A stretch of 64,000 nt of DNA from Gordonia malaquae NBRC 108250 (GCF_000344135.1 NZ_BAOP01000007.1:62001-126000); one strand, 5' to 3'; shown: positions 8,937 to 17,775, counted from the stretch's first letter. The notes: generated from the sequence alone by a model not told the origin. Numbers and translations: made by a program.

Positions 8937-10238
8937 TCAGGGTCGACCGTCGCCAGGAAGCGTCACCGTGAGGAGCGCGCCTCCGCCGGAACCGTCGGAG
9001 ACCACGACGTCGCCGCCGTGACTGCGGACGATCTCCCTGGTCATCGCGAGGCCGAGACCGCTGCCGCCGGAATCGCGAGCTCGTGCCTCGTCCAGACGAG
9101 TGAACCGGTCGAAGACCCGCTCTCGGTGTTCGAGCGGGATGCCGGCACCGTCGTCCTCGACTTCGAGGCGTACGTCCCCGGGGCCTGCGCTCAGCCGGAG
9201 CGTGACCGTCTGTGACGCGTGGCGGGCGGCGTTGTCGGCGAGGTTGCGCACGACACGACTGAGCAGAGCTTCGTTTCCCTCGACCCGCGCGGCCCCGACA
9301 CCTCGCGTGTCCACATCGACGCCGATGCCCCGGAGCCGACGCGCTTCGCTGAGTACGATGTCGTCGAGGTCGACCGCGTTGACCGTGTGACCTCGATGTT
9401 CGTCGAGCCTCGCGAGAATCAGGAGTCCCTCGACGAGATCCTGCATCCGGGCGCCCTCCGCCAGCACCACTCCGCTGAGTTCGGAGAGGGACGTCGACGA
9501 CGGGTGAACATCCGCGACCTCTGCGTGCTGTCGAATCGTGGCCAGCGGAGACCGCAGTTCGTGCGACGCGTCGCTGACGAACCTCCGTTGCGTCAGCCGA
9601 GCCTGCTCGATCCGGTCGAGGAGTCGGTTCATGGTCGACGCGAGTTCGCCCAGTTCGTCGTCTCGCCCCGCCTCGACACGATCCGCCAGATCGTCGGCGC
9701 CGATGGCGTCGACTTCCCGGCGGAGGCGCTCGACGGGGGCGAGTGCACGCCCGCTGACCACCCAGACCACGATGCAGATCAATACGACGACCGACGGGAC
9801 GCCTGCCGCCAACAGGACGGTGGTCGTGCTGACGGAATCGTCCACGTGATCGAGTGGCCGTGCGACGGTCAGGCGCCCGCGTTCGGTGTCGTCGGATGCG
9901 GCGAGGAACGAATCTCCGTCGACAGTCACTCGGGACGGCGTCTCGCCGACGGAGGGAATCGACGAGGCGTCGTCGTCGTTAGCCACGGGAGTCGGGCCGT
10001 CCAGCCTGACCAGGAGATCGTCGTCGATCGACCGGACGGTGTCGGGATCTGCCTCTGCGCGGTCGCCGATGGAGTCGAGATCCTGCTCCAGCGCGACTGC
10101 CACGCCGTCCGTCAACGCGTCCCGGACGATGATGACAGTCGAGACGGCTGCGACGCCGAGTACAACGGCGGTCACCGCGAACGCGCCGGCGGTCACCCTC
10201 GCGCGGATCGATCGGGTGATCCGCGGACGGGCTTTCAC
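8937..10238 (-). CDS. Two-component sensor histidine kinase
   Basis: 433 residues. It has a first membrane helix (about 15-38), an exported sensor of about 100 residues, a second helix (about 145-165) and a HAMP linker. A HisKA box follows with phospho-acceptor His226 in SDASHELRSPL, then an ATPase domain with N-box (NLADNAARHA), G1 (DDGAGIP) and G2 (GSGLGLAM). The GTG start overlaps the stop of the upstream response regulator gene (GTGA), so the two are co-translated. The ligand is unknown. The linked PepSY-like protein hints at envelope stress or peptide sensing, which is inference. Confidence 0.93.
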   Translation of the reverse strand: MKARPRITRSIRARVTAGAFAVTAVVLGVAAVSTVIIVRDALTDGVAVALEQDLDSIGDRAEADPDTVRSIDDDLLVRLDGPTPVANDDDASSIPSVGETPSRVTVDGDSFLAASDDTERGRLTVARPLDHVDDSVSTTTVLLAAGVPSVVVLICIVVWVVSGRALAPVERLRREVDAIGADDLADRVEAGRDDELGELASTMNRLLDRIEQARLTQRRFVSDASHELRSPLATIRQHAEVADVHPSSTSLSELSGVVLAEGARMQDLVEGLLILARLDEHRGHTVNAVDLDDIVLSEARRLRGIGVDVDTRGVGAARVEGNEALLSRVVRNLADNAARHASQTVTLRLSAGPGDVRLEVEDDGAGIPLEHRERVFDRFTRLDEARARDSGGSGLGLAMTREIVRSHGGDVVVSDGSGGGALLTVTLPGDGRP

Positions 10239-10918
10239 TTCTGGCCCCCGTTCGCTGACAATCGGTAGCCGGTTCCGCGGACCGTCTCGATCGACTCGCG
10301 GCCGAACGGCCTGTCGATCTTCGCCCGCAGATGGGCGACGTAGACCTCGACGATGTTCTCGTCACCGTCGAAGTCGCCGCCCCACACGTTCGCGATCACT
10401 TCGCGCCTGGACACGGCTTCGCCGCGGCGTCGGAGGAGGTAGTCGAGCACAGACAGCTCACGGGCGGTGAGCGACAGCTCGACCTCGCCCCGAAAGACGC
10501 GTCTCGCAGCCGGATCGAGCCGCAGATCACCAGCCGTGAGGATCGGTGGCCTCTCTCGGCCGCCGCGGCGCACGAGCGCGCGGAGACGGGCGACCAGTAC
10601 GGGATGGGAGAAGGGTTTGGTCAGCCAGTCGTCTCCGCCGGTGTCGAGTCCCTCGACTTCGTCCCACTCGCCGTCCTTCGCGGTGAGGAACAGGACGGGA
10701 GTCCACACGTCGTCTGCCCTGAGCGTCTGGCACACCCGATAGCCGCTCATGCCGGGCATCATCACGTCGAGAACGATCGCGTCGTAGTCGCCGTCGGTCG
10801 CGCGGCGGACACCGTCGAGTCCGTTGTGTGCGACGTCGACGACCATCCCCTCTGCCTCGAGGCCGCGACGGATCCCGTCGGCGAGCCGGACTTCGTCGTC
10901 GACGAGAAGGATCCGCAT
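10235..10918 (-). CDS. OmpR/PhoB-family response regulator
   Basis: 227 residues: receiver domain (1-115) with acidic pocket D7 D8, phosphorylation site Asp51 (VLDVMMPG) and the conserved Lys in TKPF near 100, then a winged-helix DNA-binding domain ending in ETVRGTGYRL. The ATG at 10918 is chosen because MRILLVDDE is the canonical receiver start; longer frames upstream run into the neighbouring gene. It is first of a two-gene unit with the kinase. The direct repeat at 10942-10958 suggests autoregulation. Confidence 0.93.
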   Translation of the reverse strand: MRILLVDDEVRLADGIRRGLEAEGMVVDVAHNGLDGVRRATDGDYDAIVLDVMMPGMSGYRVCQTLRADDVWTPVLFLTAKDGEWDEVEGLDTGGDDWLTKPFSHPVLVARLRALVRRGGRERPPILTAGDLRLDPAARRVFRGEVELSLTARELSVLDYLLRRRGEAVSRREVIANVWGGDFDGDENIVEVYVAHLRAKIDRPFGRESIETVRGTGYRLSANGGQK

Positions 10919-10941
10919 GATCACCAGTCTGACCGAGAACG

Positions 10942-10958
10942 CCTGAAGCGAGCCTGAA
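10942..10958 (-). promoter_or_regulatory. Direct repeat before the response regulator gene
   Basis: On the minus strand it reads TTCAGG-N5-TTCAGG, 24-40 bases upstream of the regulator's ATG. The half-site period is 11 bases, the spacing favoured by OmpR-family dimers binding one face of DNA. The matching pair at 8914-8929 supports a shared regulator, most simply the one encoded here. Confidence 0.5.
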
Positions 10959-10963
10959 CGAAC

Positions 10964-10997
10964 GCTGCGCGGCACACCGGGTGGTGTGCCGCGCAGC
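10964..10997 (-). terminator. Hairpin terminator of the aldehyde dehydrogenase gene
   Basis: A perfect 15-bp GC-rich stem (10964-10978 with 10983-10997) with a four-base loop lies 19 bases after the end of the minus-strand gene at 11016. The minus-strand sequence after the stem (GTTCGTTC) is only mildly T-rich. Confidence 0.75.
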
Positions 10998-11015
10998 GAT
11001 TCCTGTGCGTGAGGC

Positions 11016-12473
11016 TTACGCCGAGGTGTAGCCCATCGGCATGAGGATGGCCTTGTGCTCGAGGTAGCTCTCAAGCCCTTCCTTGCCGTTCTCGCGGCCG
11101 ATGCCGGACTTCTTGTAACCGCCGAACGGCGACGACGGGTCGATCGCGTACCAGTTGATGCCCATGGTGCCGGTGCGAACCTGCTTGGCGACCTCGACGC
11201 CCTTCGCGACGTCGGAAGTCCAGACCGAACCCGCGAGTCCGTAGTCGGAGTCGTTGGCGATCTTGATGGCCTCGTCGACGTCGTCGTACGCGATGACGCT
11301 GATGACCGGGCCGAAGATCTCCTCACGAGCGATCGTCATGTCGTTGGTGACGCCGGTGAAGATGGTCGGGCCGACGAAGTTTCCGGTCCCGACGGTGGGA
11401 GCGTCGACTTCGAGGACTGCGGTCGCGCCCTCTTCCTTGCCCTTCGCGATGTAGCCGGTCACCTTCGCGTGCTGCTTCTCGTTGATGATCGGGCCGAGCT
11501 TGGTCTCCGGATCGGTGGGCAGGCCGGGAGTGAAGGTCGATGCCACGGCGACCATCGCGTCGACGATCTCGTCGTGACGTGACCGGGGGACCAGGACGCG
11601 GGTCTGGGCGACGCAGGCCTGTCCCGAGTTGAGGATGCCGGAGAAGACGAGCATCGGTGCGCTGGCGGCCGCGTCGGCGTCCTCCAGGACGATGGCGGCC
11701 GACTTGCCGCCGAGCTCCAGCGAGACACGCTTGAGCTGCTCGCCACAGCGCGCGGCGATCGACTGGCCGGCGAGCGTTGAGCCGGTGAAGGTGATCTTGT
11801 CGACGTCCGGGTGGTCGACGAGGGCCTTTCCGGTCTCGACGCCGCCGGGGACGATCGAGATGACTCCCTCGGGAACGCCGGCTTCGCTGAAGATCTCGGC
11901 GAGCATGTTCGCATTCAGCGGGGTCTCCGGGGCGGGCTTGAGGACCACCGAGCAACCCGCGGCGAGGGCCGGGCCGAACTTGTTGCAGAAAAGGAACAGC
12001 GGAACGTTCCACGCGATGATCGCGCCGACCACGCCGACGGCCTCGCGAACCACCAGGGTCTCGCCGAACATGCCGGTGCGGGTCTCTTCCCACTGGTACG
12101 ACTCCGCGGCGTCTGCATACGCCGCGAGGCAGCCGGTTCCGGCGAGCTGCTGGAGGGTGGCGACGTCGCCGGGGGTGGCGCCCATCTCCGCCGAGACGAG
12201 TGCGCCGATCTCTGCGCCGCGCTCATTGATCAGCTCGACTGCACGACGGATAACCGCAGCTCGCTCGGCCGGAGGTGTGTTTCGCCAAACGCCCGCGTCG
12301 AACGATTCGCGCGCTGCGCGGACGGCGTTGTCGACGTCCGTCGCATCCGCGGACGGGACCGACCCGACCTTCTCGCCGGTTGCGGGCGAGAACACCTCCA
12401 GCACTTCGGTGGAGTGCGGGTCCACCCACTTTCCACCGATGTACAGCTGTGTGGTCTCGATCGGGTCGGTCAT
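11016..12473 (-). CDS. NAD(P)-dependent aldehyde dehydrogenase
   Basis: 485 residues, the usual length for the family, which oxidises aldehydes to acids. Visible hallmarks are the Rossmann region, the general-base Glu253 in LELGGK, the catalytic Cys287 in GQACVAQTR and the C-terminal SPFGGYKKSGIGRE motif. The start codon is an ATG. The upstream gap contains a palindrome matching the KstR (cholesterol catabolism repressor) operator, so a role in sterol or lipid-derived aldehyde oxidation is plausible. From memory, the M. tuberculosis aldehyde dehydrogenase Rv0223c is also in the KstR regulon; I cannot align them here. The exact substrate is unknown. Confidence 0.92.
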   Translation of the reverse strand: MTDPIETTQLYIGGKWVDPHSTEVLEVFSPATGEKVGSVPSADATDVDNAVRAARESFDAGVWRNTPPAERAAVIRRAVELINERGAEIGALVSAEMGATPGDVATLQQLAGTGCLAAYADAAESYQWEETRTGMFGETLVVREAVGVVGAIIAWNVPLFLFCNKFGPALAAGCSVVLKPAPETPLNANMLAEIFSEAGVPEGVISIVPGGVETGKALVDHPDVDKITFTGSTLAGQSIAARCGEQLKRVSLELGGKSAAIVLEDADAAASAPMLVFSGILNSGQACVAQTRVLVPRSRHDEIVDAMVAVASTFTPGLPTDPETKLGPIINEKQHAKVTGYIAKGKEEGATAVLEVDAPTVGTGNFVGPTIFTGVTNDMTIAREEIFGPVISVIAYDDVDEAIKIANDSDYGLAGSVWTSDVAKGVEVAKQVRTGTMGINWYAIDPSSPFGGYKKSGIGRENGKEGLESYLEHKAILMPMGYTSA

Positions 12474-12521
12474 GCGTGCTCCTGGGATCGCGAGGGGTTT
12501 CCTCCGATACTAGAGCACAGT

Positions 12522-12535
12522 TAGAACACGTTCTA
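12522..12535 (-). promoter_or_regulatory. KstR-like operator
   Basis: TAGAAC-AC-GTTCTA, an inverted repeat with 6-base arms and a 2-base spacer, 49-62 bases upstream of the aldehyde dehydrogenase ATG. It fits the published KstR pattern TNNAACNNGTTNNA of mycobacteria and rhodococci. It should give repression relieved by cholesterol-derived CoA thioesters. The assignment is by motif only. Confidence 0.65.
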
Positions 12536-12558
12536 GAAAAAATCTTGTTGAGATCGAT

Positions 12559-12864
12559 TCAGGCAGTCGGTTCGACGTCGATGACAACCTCGAACTCGAG
12601 CAGGCTCGCGCCGGTCGCGACGGGCTTGCGATCACCGGAATGGGCGGCGCGTGCGTCGCCGCCGGCCCACGCTTGGAAGCTCGCCTCGTCCTCCCACTGG
12701 GTGACGACGAAGTAGCGGTCCTCACCGTTCACCGGCCGGAGGAGCTGGAACCCCAGGAAGCCTGCCGCGCCGTCGACGGTGCCGGCACGCGCGGCGAAGC
12801 GCTTCTCCAACTCGGGGCCTGCACCTTCGGGGACGCTGATCGCGTTGATCTTCACAATTGCCAT
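12559..12864 (-). CDS. mhuD: Haem-degrading monooxygenase MhuD
   Basis: 101 residues, a single ABM-fold (dimeric ferredoxin-like) protein. It is very similar to M. tuberculosis MhuD (Rv3592) as I remember it, including the blocks VKINAI, ELEKRFAARA, GFLGFQLLRPV and VATGASLLEFEV. Residues known to matter in MhuD are all present: Asn7, Trp66 and the haem ligand His75. MhuD opens haem to mycobilin and releases iron without CO. The ATG at 12864 is chosen because it yields the canonical N-terminus; the open frame extends further. It is divergent from the hydrolase gene that starts 48 bases away, the same arrangement as in mycobacteria. Confidence 0.93.
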   Translation of the reverse strand: MAIVKINAISVPEGAGPELEKRFAARAGTVDGAAGFLGFQLLRPVNGEDRYFVVTQWEDEASFQAWAGGDARAAHSGDRKPVATGASLLEFEVVIDVEPTA

Positions 12865-12912
12865 GCAGCCGACGCTACGCGCAGCCGCGGCGGGCCGATA
12901 GGGTCGAACGCT

Positions 12913-13713
12913 GTGAACCCCGACTCGCTCGATGCGCCCGCGATCGCCGACACCGGCCTGCTCGATCACGGCGGTCTCGACGTCGCCGACGGAGGCTTCG
13001 GAGCAATAGTCCTGGTCCACGGTCTGATGGGGCGCGGCCGCACGTGGCGACGTCAGATCCCGTGGCTGCGCGACTACGGGCGAGTGTTCACGTTCGACTC
13101 GGCGAACCACCAAGGCGCCGGTTCGATCGACGCGTCAGACATCTCGACCGAGCGGTTCGTCACCGATCTCGCAGAAGTGATCACGTGGATCGATCGTGGC
13201 CCCGCAGTGCTGATCGGGCACTCGATGGGCGGCTTGCACGCCTGGTGCACGGCAGCGGGCTACCCGGAGCTCGTGTCGGCGCTCGTCGTCGAGGACATGG
13301 CGCCCGATTTCCGCGGACGTACCACCGGTGCCTGGCAGCCGTGGTTCAACAGCTGGCCCGACAGGTTTCCCGATCTGCAGTCGGCCGTGGACATGTTCGG
13401 GGACGTCGCGGGTCGCTACTTCTACGAGGCCTTCGACGACGGACGACTGCACGGCTCGATTCCGGTCTGGGCCGACATCGCCGAGGAGTGGGGGACGAGG
13501 CACTTCTGGGATCAATGGGCTGATGTCGCAGTCCCGACGCTCCTCCTCGAAGCTGGTTTCTCGGTGACGCCGCCGGGGCAGATGGCGGAGATGGCCGCGC
13601 GTAAGCCGTCGGCGTCGTACGTTCGGGTTGATGGAGCGGGTCACCTGGTCCACGATGACGCGCCCGGCGTGTACCGAGGCGCGGTGGAGGCGTTCCTGAG
13701 CGACCTCGGCTGA
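12913..13713 (+). CDS. Alpha/beta-fold hydrolase
   Basis: 266 residues from the GTG at 12913; the open frame upstream overlaps mhuD and is rejected. It shows the oxyanion motif HGLMGRG (about 36-42), the nucleophile elbow GHSMGG and a C-terminal catalytic His in GAGHLVHDD. Cytoplasmic, with no signal peptide. Position next to mhuD and opposite mutY matches Rv3591c. The substrate is unknown. It ends three bases before the convergent mutY stop. Confidence 0.88.
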   Translation: MNPDSLDAPAIADTGLLDHGGLDVADGGFGAIVLVHGLMGRGRTWRRQIPWLRDYGRVFTFDSANHQGAGSIDASDISTERFVTDLAEVITWIDRGPAVLIGHSMGGLHAWCTAAGYPELVSALVVEDMAPDFRGRTTGAWQPWFNSWPDRFPDLQSAVDMFGDVAGRYFYEAFDDGRLHGSIPVWADIAEEWGTRHFWDQWADVAVPTLLLEAGFSVTPPGQMAEMAARKPSASYVRVDGAGHLVHDDAPGVYRGAVEAFLSDLG

Positions 13714-13716
13714 GTC

Positions 13717-14613
13717 TCAGCCCTCGCCTGCGAGGGCGAACAGGCCGTCGTCGGTCAACTCGATGAGACCGTCGACGAGCAGGGAGTCGAGGGCGCGAGC
13801 GCGTTGGCCGGGGTCACGCTCCCACGCGAGGTCGAGCGCTGCTCGTTCCACCGGTCCGGACGTTCCGCGGAGCACGTCGAGGAGTCGTCCACGCGCCTGG
13901 CGGTCGGTGCCCTCGAACTTCTGGACCTTCCGTGCGGGGCCTTCGTGCTCGGGGCGACCGAGCCGAACCCACTCGCATGTCGGTTCGAGCGGGCACTCGT
14001 CGCAGCGAGCTTCACGGGCGGTGCACACCAGTGCGCCCAATTCCATCAGCGCGGCCGAGAACCGCGGAGTCTCGGGTGCGGGGTCGCCGTCCGCGGTCCG
14101 CGGGAACAGTGCCTCTGCGTCAGTGAGATCGCGGCGTCCCGGATTGCCTGGATGCTGTCTGCCGTGGACGGCGCGGGCGATCACGCGGCGCACATTCACG
14201 TCGACCACCGGCACCGACTGCCCGTAGGCGAAACAGGCGACGGCACGTGCCGTGTAGTCACCGATGCCGGGGAGCGCCAGAAGGGTGTCGACGTCGGACG
14301 GGACCACGTCGTCGTACTGGTCGGCGAGGACCTTCGAGCATTCGTGGAGTCGCATCGCGCGGCGCGGGTAGCCGAGCTTCCCCCACGCGCGGACCACTTC
14401 GCCCGTCGACTCGGCAGCCATGGCCGACGGCGTCGGCCAGCGCTCCACCCATCGCGTCCACGGTTCGATCACCCGTGCGGCGGGGGTCTGCTGAAGCATG
14501 ATCTCACTGATCAGGACGTGCCAACCGGTCAGATCCGTCGAACGCCACGGAAGGTCGCGTTCGGCGGACCCGAACCAATCCAGGACTGTGGCCGGTGGCA
14601 CACTCGATGTCAT
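13717..14613 (-). CDS. mutY: A/G-specific adenine glycosylase MutY
   Basis: 298 residues. MutY removes adenine mispaired with 8-oxoguanine. Seen: the catalytic Glu in EIMLQQTP, the helix-hairpin-helix LPGIGDYTARAV, the catalytic Asp in VPVVDVNVRR, and the iron-sulfur Cys pattern C-x6-C-x2-C-x5-C near residues 190-210. The C-terminal 8-oxoG-recognition domain is short, as in mycobacteria. The ATG at 14613 gives the normal N-terminus. It overlaps the start codon of the divergent carbonic anhydrase gene within a single CATG. A GGGGGTGAG-like ribosome site would lie inside that gene's first codons. Confidence 0.92.
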   Translation of the reverse strand: MTSSVPPATVLDWFGSAERDLPWRSTDLTGWHVLISEIMLQQTPAARVIEPWTRWVERWPTPSAMAAESTGEVVRAWGKLGYPRRAMRLHECSKVLADQYDDVVPSDVDTLLALPGIGDYTARAVACFAYGQSVPVVDVNVRRVIARAVHGRQHPGNPGRRDLTDAEALFPRTADGDPAPETPRFSAALMELGALVCTAREARCDECPLEPTCEWVRLGRPEHEGPARKVQKFEGTDRQARGRLLDVLRGTSGPVERAALDLAWERDPGQRARALDSLLVDGLIELTDDGLFALAGEG

Positions 14614-15268
14614 GAAGGATCTCACCCCCGCGCAGGCTTGGACAGTTCTCAAGGAAGGGAACCAGCGATTCGTCGAGAGTCGCCCCATCCACCCGAGCCA
14701 GGGTATCGCCGACCGTGAGGCGCTCGTCGATGGCCAGTCGCCGCACGTGGTGCTCTTCGGCTGCGGCGACTCGCGCCTGGCCGCCGAGATCATTTTCGAT
14801 CAGGGACTCGGCGACATGTTCGTCGTCCGAACTGCGGGTCACGTCCTCGACTCGGCGGTGCTCGGCACCATCGAGTACGGGGCCGACATCTTGAACGTGC
14901 CGCTGATCATCGTGCTCGGTCACGACAGCTGCGGCGCGGTCGGTGCGACCCTCGACGCCCTCGACAATCTCAATCTGCCCGGCGGCTACGTCCGCGACGT
15001 CGTCGAGAAGGTCGCGCCGAGCATCCTCGCCGGCCGCAGCGAAGGGCTCACCGAGTACTTCGAGTTCGTCACCCGCCACGTGCAGGAGACCAGCCGTGTC
15101 CTCATGCAGCGCAGCCGCATCATCGCCAAGCGGGTCAAGGACGGCGACCTCGCCATCGTCGGTCTCAGCTACCGTCTCGAAGACGGCCAGGTGCACCTCG
15201 TCGAGGTCATCGGCAACATCGGCGAACAGCCCGAGACCGACCCGCGGAAGGCCGGCGCGGGAGAATAA
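14612..15268 (+). CDS. can: Beta-class carbonic anhydrase
   Basis: 218 residues. It interconverts CO2 and bicarbonate. The zinc site is visible: Cys51 and Asp53 in CGDSR, His104 and Cys107 in GHDSCGA. The block DQGLGDMFVVRTAGHV is typical of the CanB/Rv3588c type. ATG start at 14612; no convincing Shine-Dalgarno sequence is present. The start overlaps that of mutY on the other strand. It is monocistronic or followed by the membrane protein gene at 15350 after 81 bases. Confidence 0.93.
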   Translation: MKDLTPAQAWTVLKEGNQRFVESRPIHPSQGIADREALVDGQSPHVVLFGCGDSRLAAEIIFDQGLGDMFVVRTAGHVLDSAVLGTIEYGADILNVPLIIVLGHDSCGAVGATLDALDNLNLPGGYVRDVVEKVAPSILAGRSEGLTEYFEFVTRHVQETSRVLMQRSRIIAKRVKDGDLAIVGLSYRLEDGQVHLVEVIGNIGEQPETDPRKAGAGE

Positions 15269-15336
15269 CCCGCCGCGGCGTCGACGAATCCGCGACACGC
15301 CGAAGTTCGACGCCGCCGTGCGAGGCTCGGCGGCGA

Positions 15337-15342
15337 TACCGT
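15337..15342 (+). promoter_or_regulatory. Likely -10 box for a leaderless gene
   Basis: TACCGT matches the TANNNT -10 consensus and ends 7 bases before the GTG at 15350. No Shine-Dalgarno sequence precedes that GTG. The spacing is that of leaderless mRNAs, common in actinobacteria. Confidence 0.35.
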
Positions 15343-15349
15343 TGCAATC

Positions 15350-16081
15350 GTGATCGAACCACAGGGACCCCTGCCTTCCGAGGTGTATTGGCGTCGCCGC
15401 CTCGTGGCGGTCGCCGCTGGAGTGGTGGCGATCGTCGTAGTCATCGCCTTGATCATCTGGGCGGGCAGCTCCTCCGACGATTCGGCGCCGAAGAACGCGG
15501 CCGCCGCATCGTCGACGTCGTCGAGCGCGGTGGCACCACCGCCGCCGCCTGCGTCGAGCACTCCGGGACCGACCACGAGTGAGCCGGTCTCCGGCGGTGG
15601 AGACCACGGTTCTGACGGGGGCCCGAGCAGCACTGCACCCGCGCCGCCTCCGCCCGCGGACCCGGCGCTGCAGAACGCGTGCGCCGATCAGAGTCTCTCG
15701 GTGGTCCTGTACACCGACAAGCCGACGTACACCGTCGGGGATCAGCCGGTGTTCACCGTCGTCGTGACCAACGGCGGACTCAGCGAATGCTCGCGCGATC
15801 TGGGAAAGAACGCGCAGAACGTGGTCGTCCGCTCACTGGACGGTGCGCGGACGTTGTGGGCGGCACAAGACTGCGCCCCGGACAAGACGGTGAACAACCA
15901 GCTTCTGCAGCCGGGCCAGCAGTTCAGCGACACCATCACCTGGTCGGGCACGACGAGCAGCGCGGGCTGCAAGAAGCCCCGCGTTCAGATCCCCGCAGGC
16001 GGCTACCAGGCCGTCGCCAAGATCGGCGAGAAGGAGTCCGCGCCGATCACGTTCAACGTCGTCAAGCCCGCCCAGCAGTAG
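15350..16081 (+). CDS. Membrane-anchored exported protein, Rv3587c-like
   Basis: 243 residues. A short cytoplasmic N-terminus precedes one membrane helix (about 18-42). Then comes a low-complexity linker of Ala, Ser and Pro with two Pro runs (about 45-105) and a globular exported domain (about 108-240) with four or five Cys likely in disulfides. It contains a beta-sandwich-like stretch (DKPTYTVGDQPVFTVVVTN). Gene order between carbonic anhydrase and disA equals that of Rv3587c. Its role is unknown; an envelope location is clear. Confidence 0.8.
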   Translation: MIEPQGPLPSEVYWRRRLVAVAAGVVAIVVVIALIIWAGSSSDDSAPKNAAAASSTSSSAVAPPPPPASSTPGPTTSEPVSGGGDHGSDGGPSSTAPAPPPPADPALQNACADQSLSVVLYTDKPTYTVGDQPVFTVVVTNGGLSECSRDLGKNAQNVVVRSLDGARTLWAAQDCAPDKTVNNQLLQPGQQFSDTITWSGTTSSAGCKKPRVQIPAGGYQAVAKIGEKESAPITFNVVKPAQQ

Positions 16082-16088
16082 GGAAGTT

Positions 16089-17186
16089 CTAGTCGAACCG
16101 CTCGAGCGAGCTCTCAGCGAGGCGTGAGAGGCCTTCTCGGATGTGCCTGGCCCAGATGCTGCCGATGCCTTCGACTGCTTCCAGGTCGGCGGCACTGCTC
16201 GCGAGGAGCGCCTGCAGGGTGCCGAAGTGACGGACCAGGCGATCGATGTGCGCGAACTGGAGTCGCGAGATGCGTGCGAGCAGGCGGTAGCCGCGCGGAC
16301 TCATCGCAGTGTCCTGCGCTTCGAGAGTCGTGGGGTAGCCGAAAGCGCCCGCCACCATGGTCAGGTCGAGGAGATCGACATCCGACAACGACTCCACCGA
16401 TTCGAGGATCTGGCGCACCTGTTCGGTGCCCGCAGCTTCGGGTGATGCGTGGTAGTCGCGGACCAGCAGCTCACGCATCGTGTCGTTGTCGCTGATCAAC
16501 TCTTCGAGCTGCAGCGCCACCTGGCGACCGTTGACGCCGAGCTCGAGCACATACTCCTCGATCTCGACCGACACGCGCCGGACCATCTCCATGCGCTGCG
16601 CGGCGCTCATCGCGTCGCGAAGCAGGACGTAGTCCTCGATCTCCGCGCGAGACAACTGAGAAGACACCTCGTCGAGGCGGGATTTGTACCGTTCCAACGT
16701 CGACAGTGCGACGTTTGCACGCGACAAGATGGCGTCGGGGTTCTCCACGACTCGACGCTGCCCGTCGGCGTACACGCTGACGATCGACATCGACGAACTC
16801 ACCGAGATGACCGGTACCCGCATCTGGATCGCGGTCCGCTCGGCGGCACGATGGCGGGTGCCGGACTCTTCGGTCGGGATCGACGGATCGGGGACCAGCT
16901 GGACGTTCGCGCGGACGATGCGGCGGCCGTCGGCGGACAGGACTACCGCGCCGTCCATCTTCGCCAACTCACGAAGTCGGGTGGGAGCGAACTCGACGTC
17001 GAGGTGAAATCCTCCGTCGCAGATGCGTTCCATGTCGTCGTCGTATCCGACGACGATCAGGGCGCCGGTCCCGCCGCGCAGGATGCGTTCGAGGCCGTCG
17101 CGCAGTGCGGTTCCCGGCGCCACCCGACGCAGCGTCTCGCGCGTCAGATCGGCGCGGTCGGCGTCGGCATTTGACGTGTCGTTCAT
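16089..17186 (-). CDS. disA: Diadenylate cyclase DisA
   Basis: 365 residues. DisA makes c-di-AMP from two ATP and scans DNA for branched structures. The N-terminal DAC domain shows the catalytic Asp78-Gly79-Ala80 and Arg111-His112-Arg113. A helical linker follows, then a C-terminal RuvA-like helix-hairpin-helix domain (about 300-360). ATG start. It lies upstream of nothing on its strand and converges with the Rv3587c-like gene 7 bases away. Its frequent partner radA is nearby on the same strand but is separated by the thioesterase gene. Confidence 0.95.
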   Translation of the reverse strand: MNDTSNADADRADLTRETLRRVAPGTALRDGLERILRGGTGALIVVGYDDDMERICDGGFHLDVEFAPTRLRELAKMDGAVVLSADGRRIVRANVQLVPDPSIPTEESGTRHRAAERTAIQMRVPVISVSSSMSIVSVYADGQRRVVENPDAILSRANVALSTLERYKSRLDEVSSQLSRAEIEDYVLLRDAMSAAQRMEMVRRVSVEIEEYVLELGVNGRQVALQLEELISDNDTMRELLVRDYHASPEAAGTEQVRQILESVESLSDVDLLDLTMVAGAFGYPTTLEAQDTAMSPRGYRLLARISRLQFAHIDRLVRHFGTLQALLASSAADLEAVEGIGSIWARHIREGLSRLAESSLERFD

Positions 17187-17252
17187 CGCACCTCGGCAAT
17201 CGTGGGACTTGAGGTTCCGGCGAACGCCGGGACCGTACTAGCGTAACTGGAC

Positions 17253-17771
17253 GTGAAGCATGCTTTTGTTCCGCCCGCAGACCTCGAGCCACTTGTCCGC
17301 CACCCGAAGGCCACCGGGCCCGGGCAGCACATCGGGCTGCACCACAGCACGTGCTTCGGCTGCGGCGACGACACCCCGCTCGGCCTGCACCTCAAGGTGA
17401 TCGCGGGCGACGATCTGTCGGTGACCGCGCAGATGCCCGTTGTCGACTGGATGCAAGGTGGACCAGGGGTGATCCACGGGGGCGTGCTGTCCGCCGCGTT
17501 CGATGAGGTCACGGGGACCGCGCCGCTGCTGATCGGCGCGCCCGTCGTCACAGTCCATCTCGAAGTGGACTTCGCCAAGCCGATCCCGCTCGGAAGCACT
17601 CTCCACTTCGAGGCTCGGATCCTCGGCAAGCAGGGCCGCAAGATCTACCTCGCCGCATCGGCGCACCTGGGTGATCCCGAACAGATCGTGGCCAGCGCAC
17701 ACGCGCTCTTCGTGACGATCGACGTCCAGAAGCATTTCGCCGAGCACTACGACAAGCGCGTCATTCTCTGA
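17253..17771 (+). CDS. PaaI-type hotdog-fold thioesterase
   Basis: 172 residues. The central motif GVIHGGVLSAAFDEV (about 73-87) is the hotdog helix with its Asp/Glu-bearing HGG signature. An N-terminal CFGCG pair (Cys34, Cys37) is characteristic of a subgroup. It probably hydrolyses an acyl-CoA; the substrate is unknown. GTG start at 17253, with a possible -10 TAGCGT 8 bases upstream, giving a very short or absent leader. It is inserted between disA and radA on the opposite strand, a difference from M. tuberculosis order as I recall it. Confidence 0.85.
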   Translation: MKHAFVPPADLEPLVRHPKATGPGQHIGLHHSTCFGCGDDTPLGLHLKVIAGDDLSVTAQMPVVDWMQGGPGVIHGGVLSAAFDEVTGTAPLLIGAPVVTVHLEVDFAKPIPLGSTLHFEARILGKQGRKIYLAASAHLGDPEQIVASAHALFVTIDVQKHFAEHYDKRVIL

Positions 17772-17775
17772 CTCC

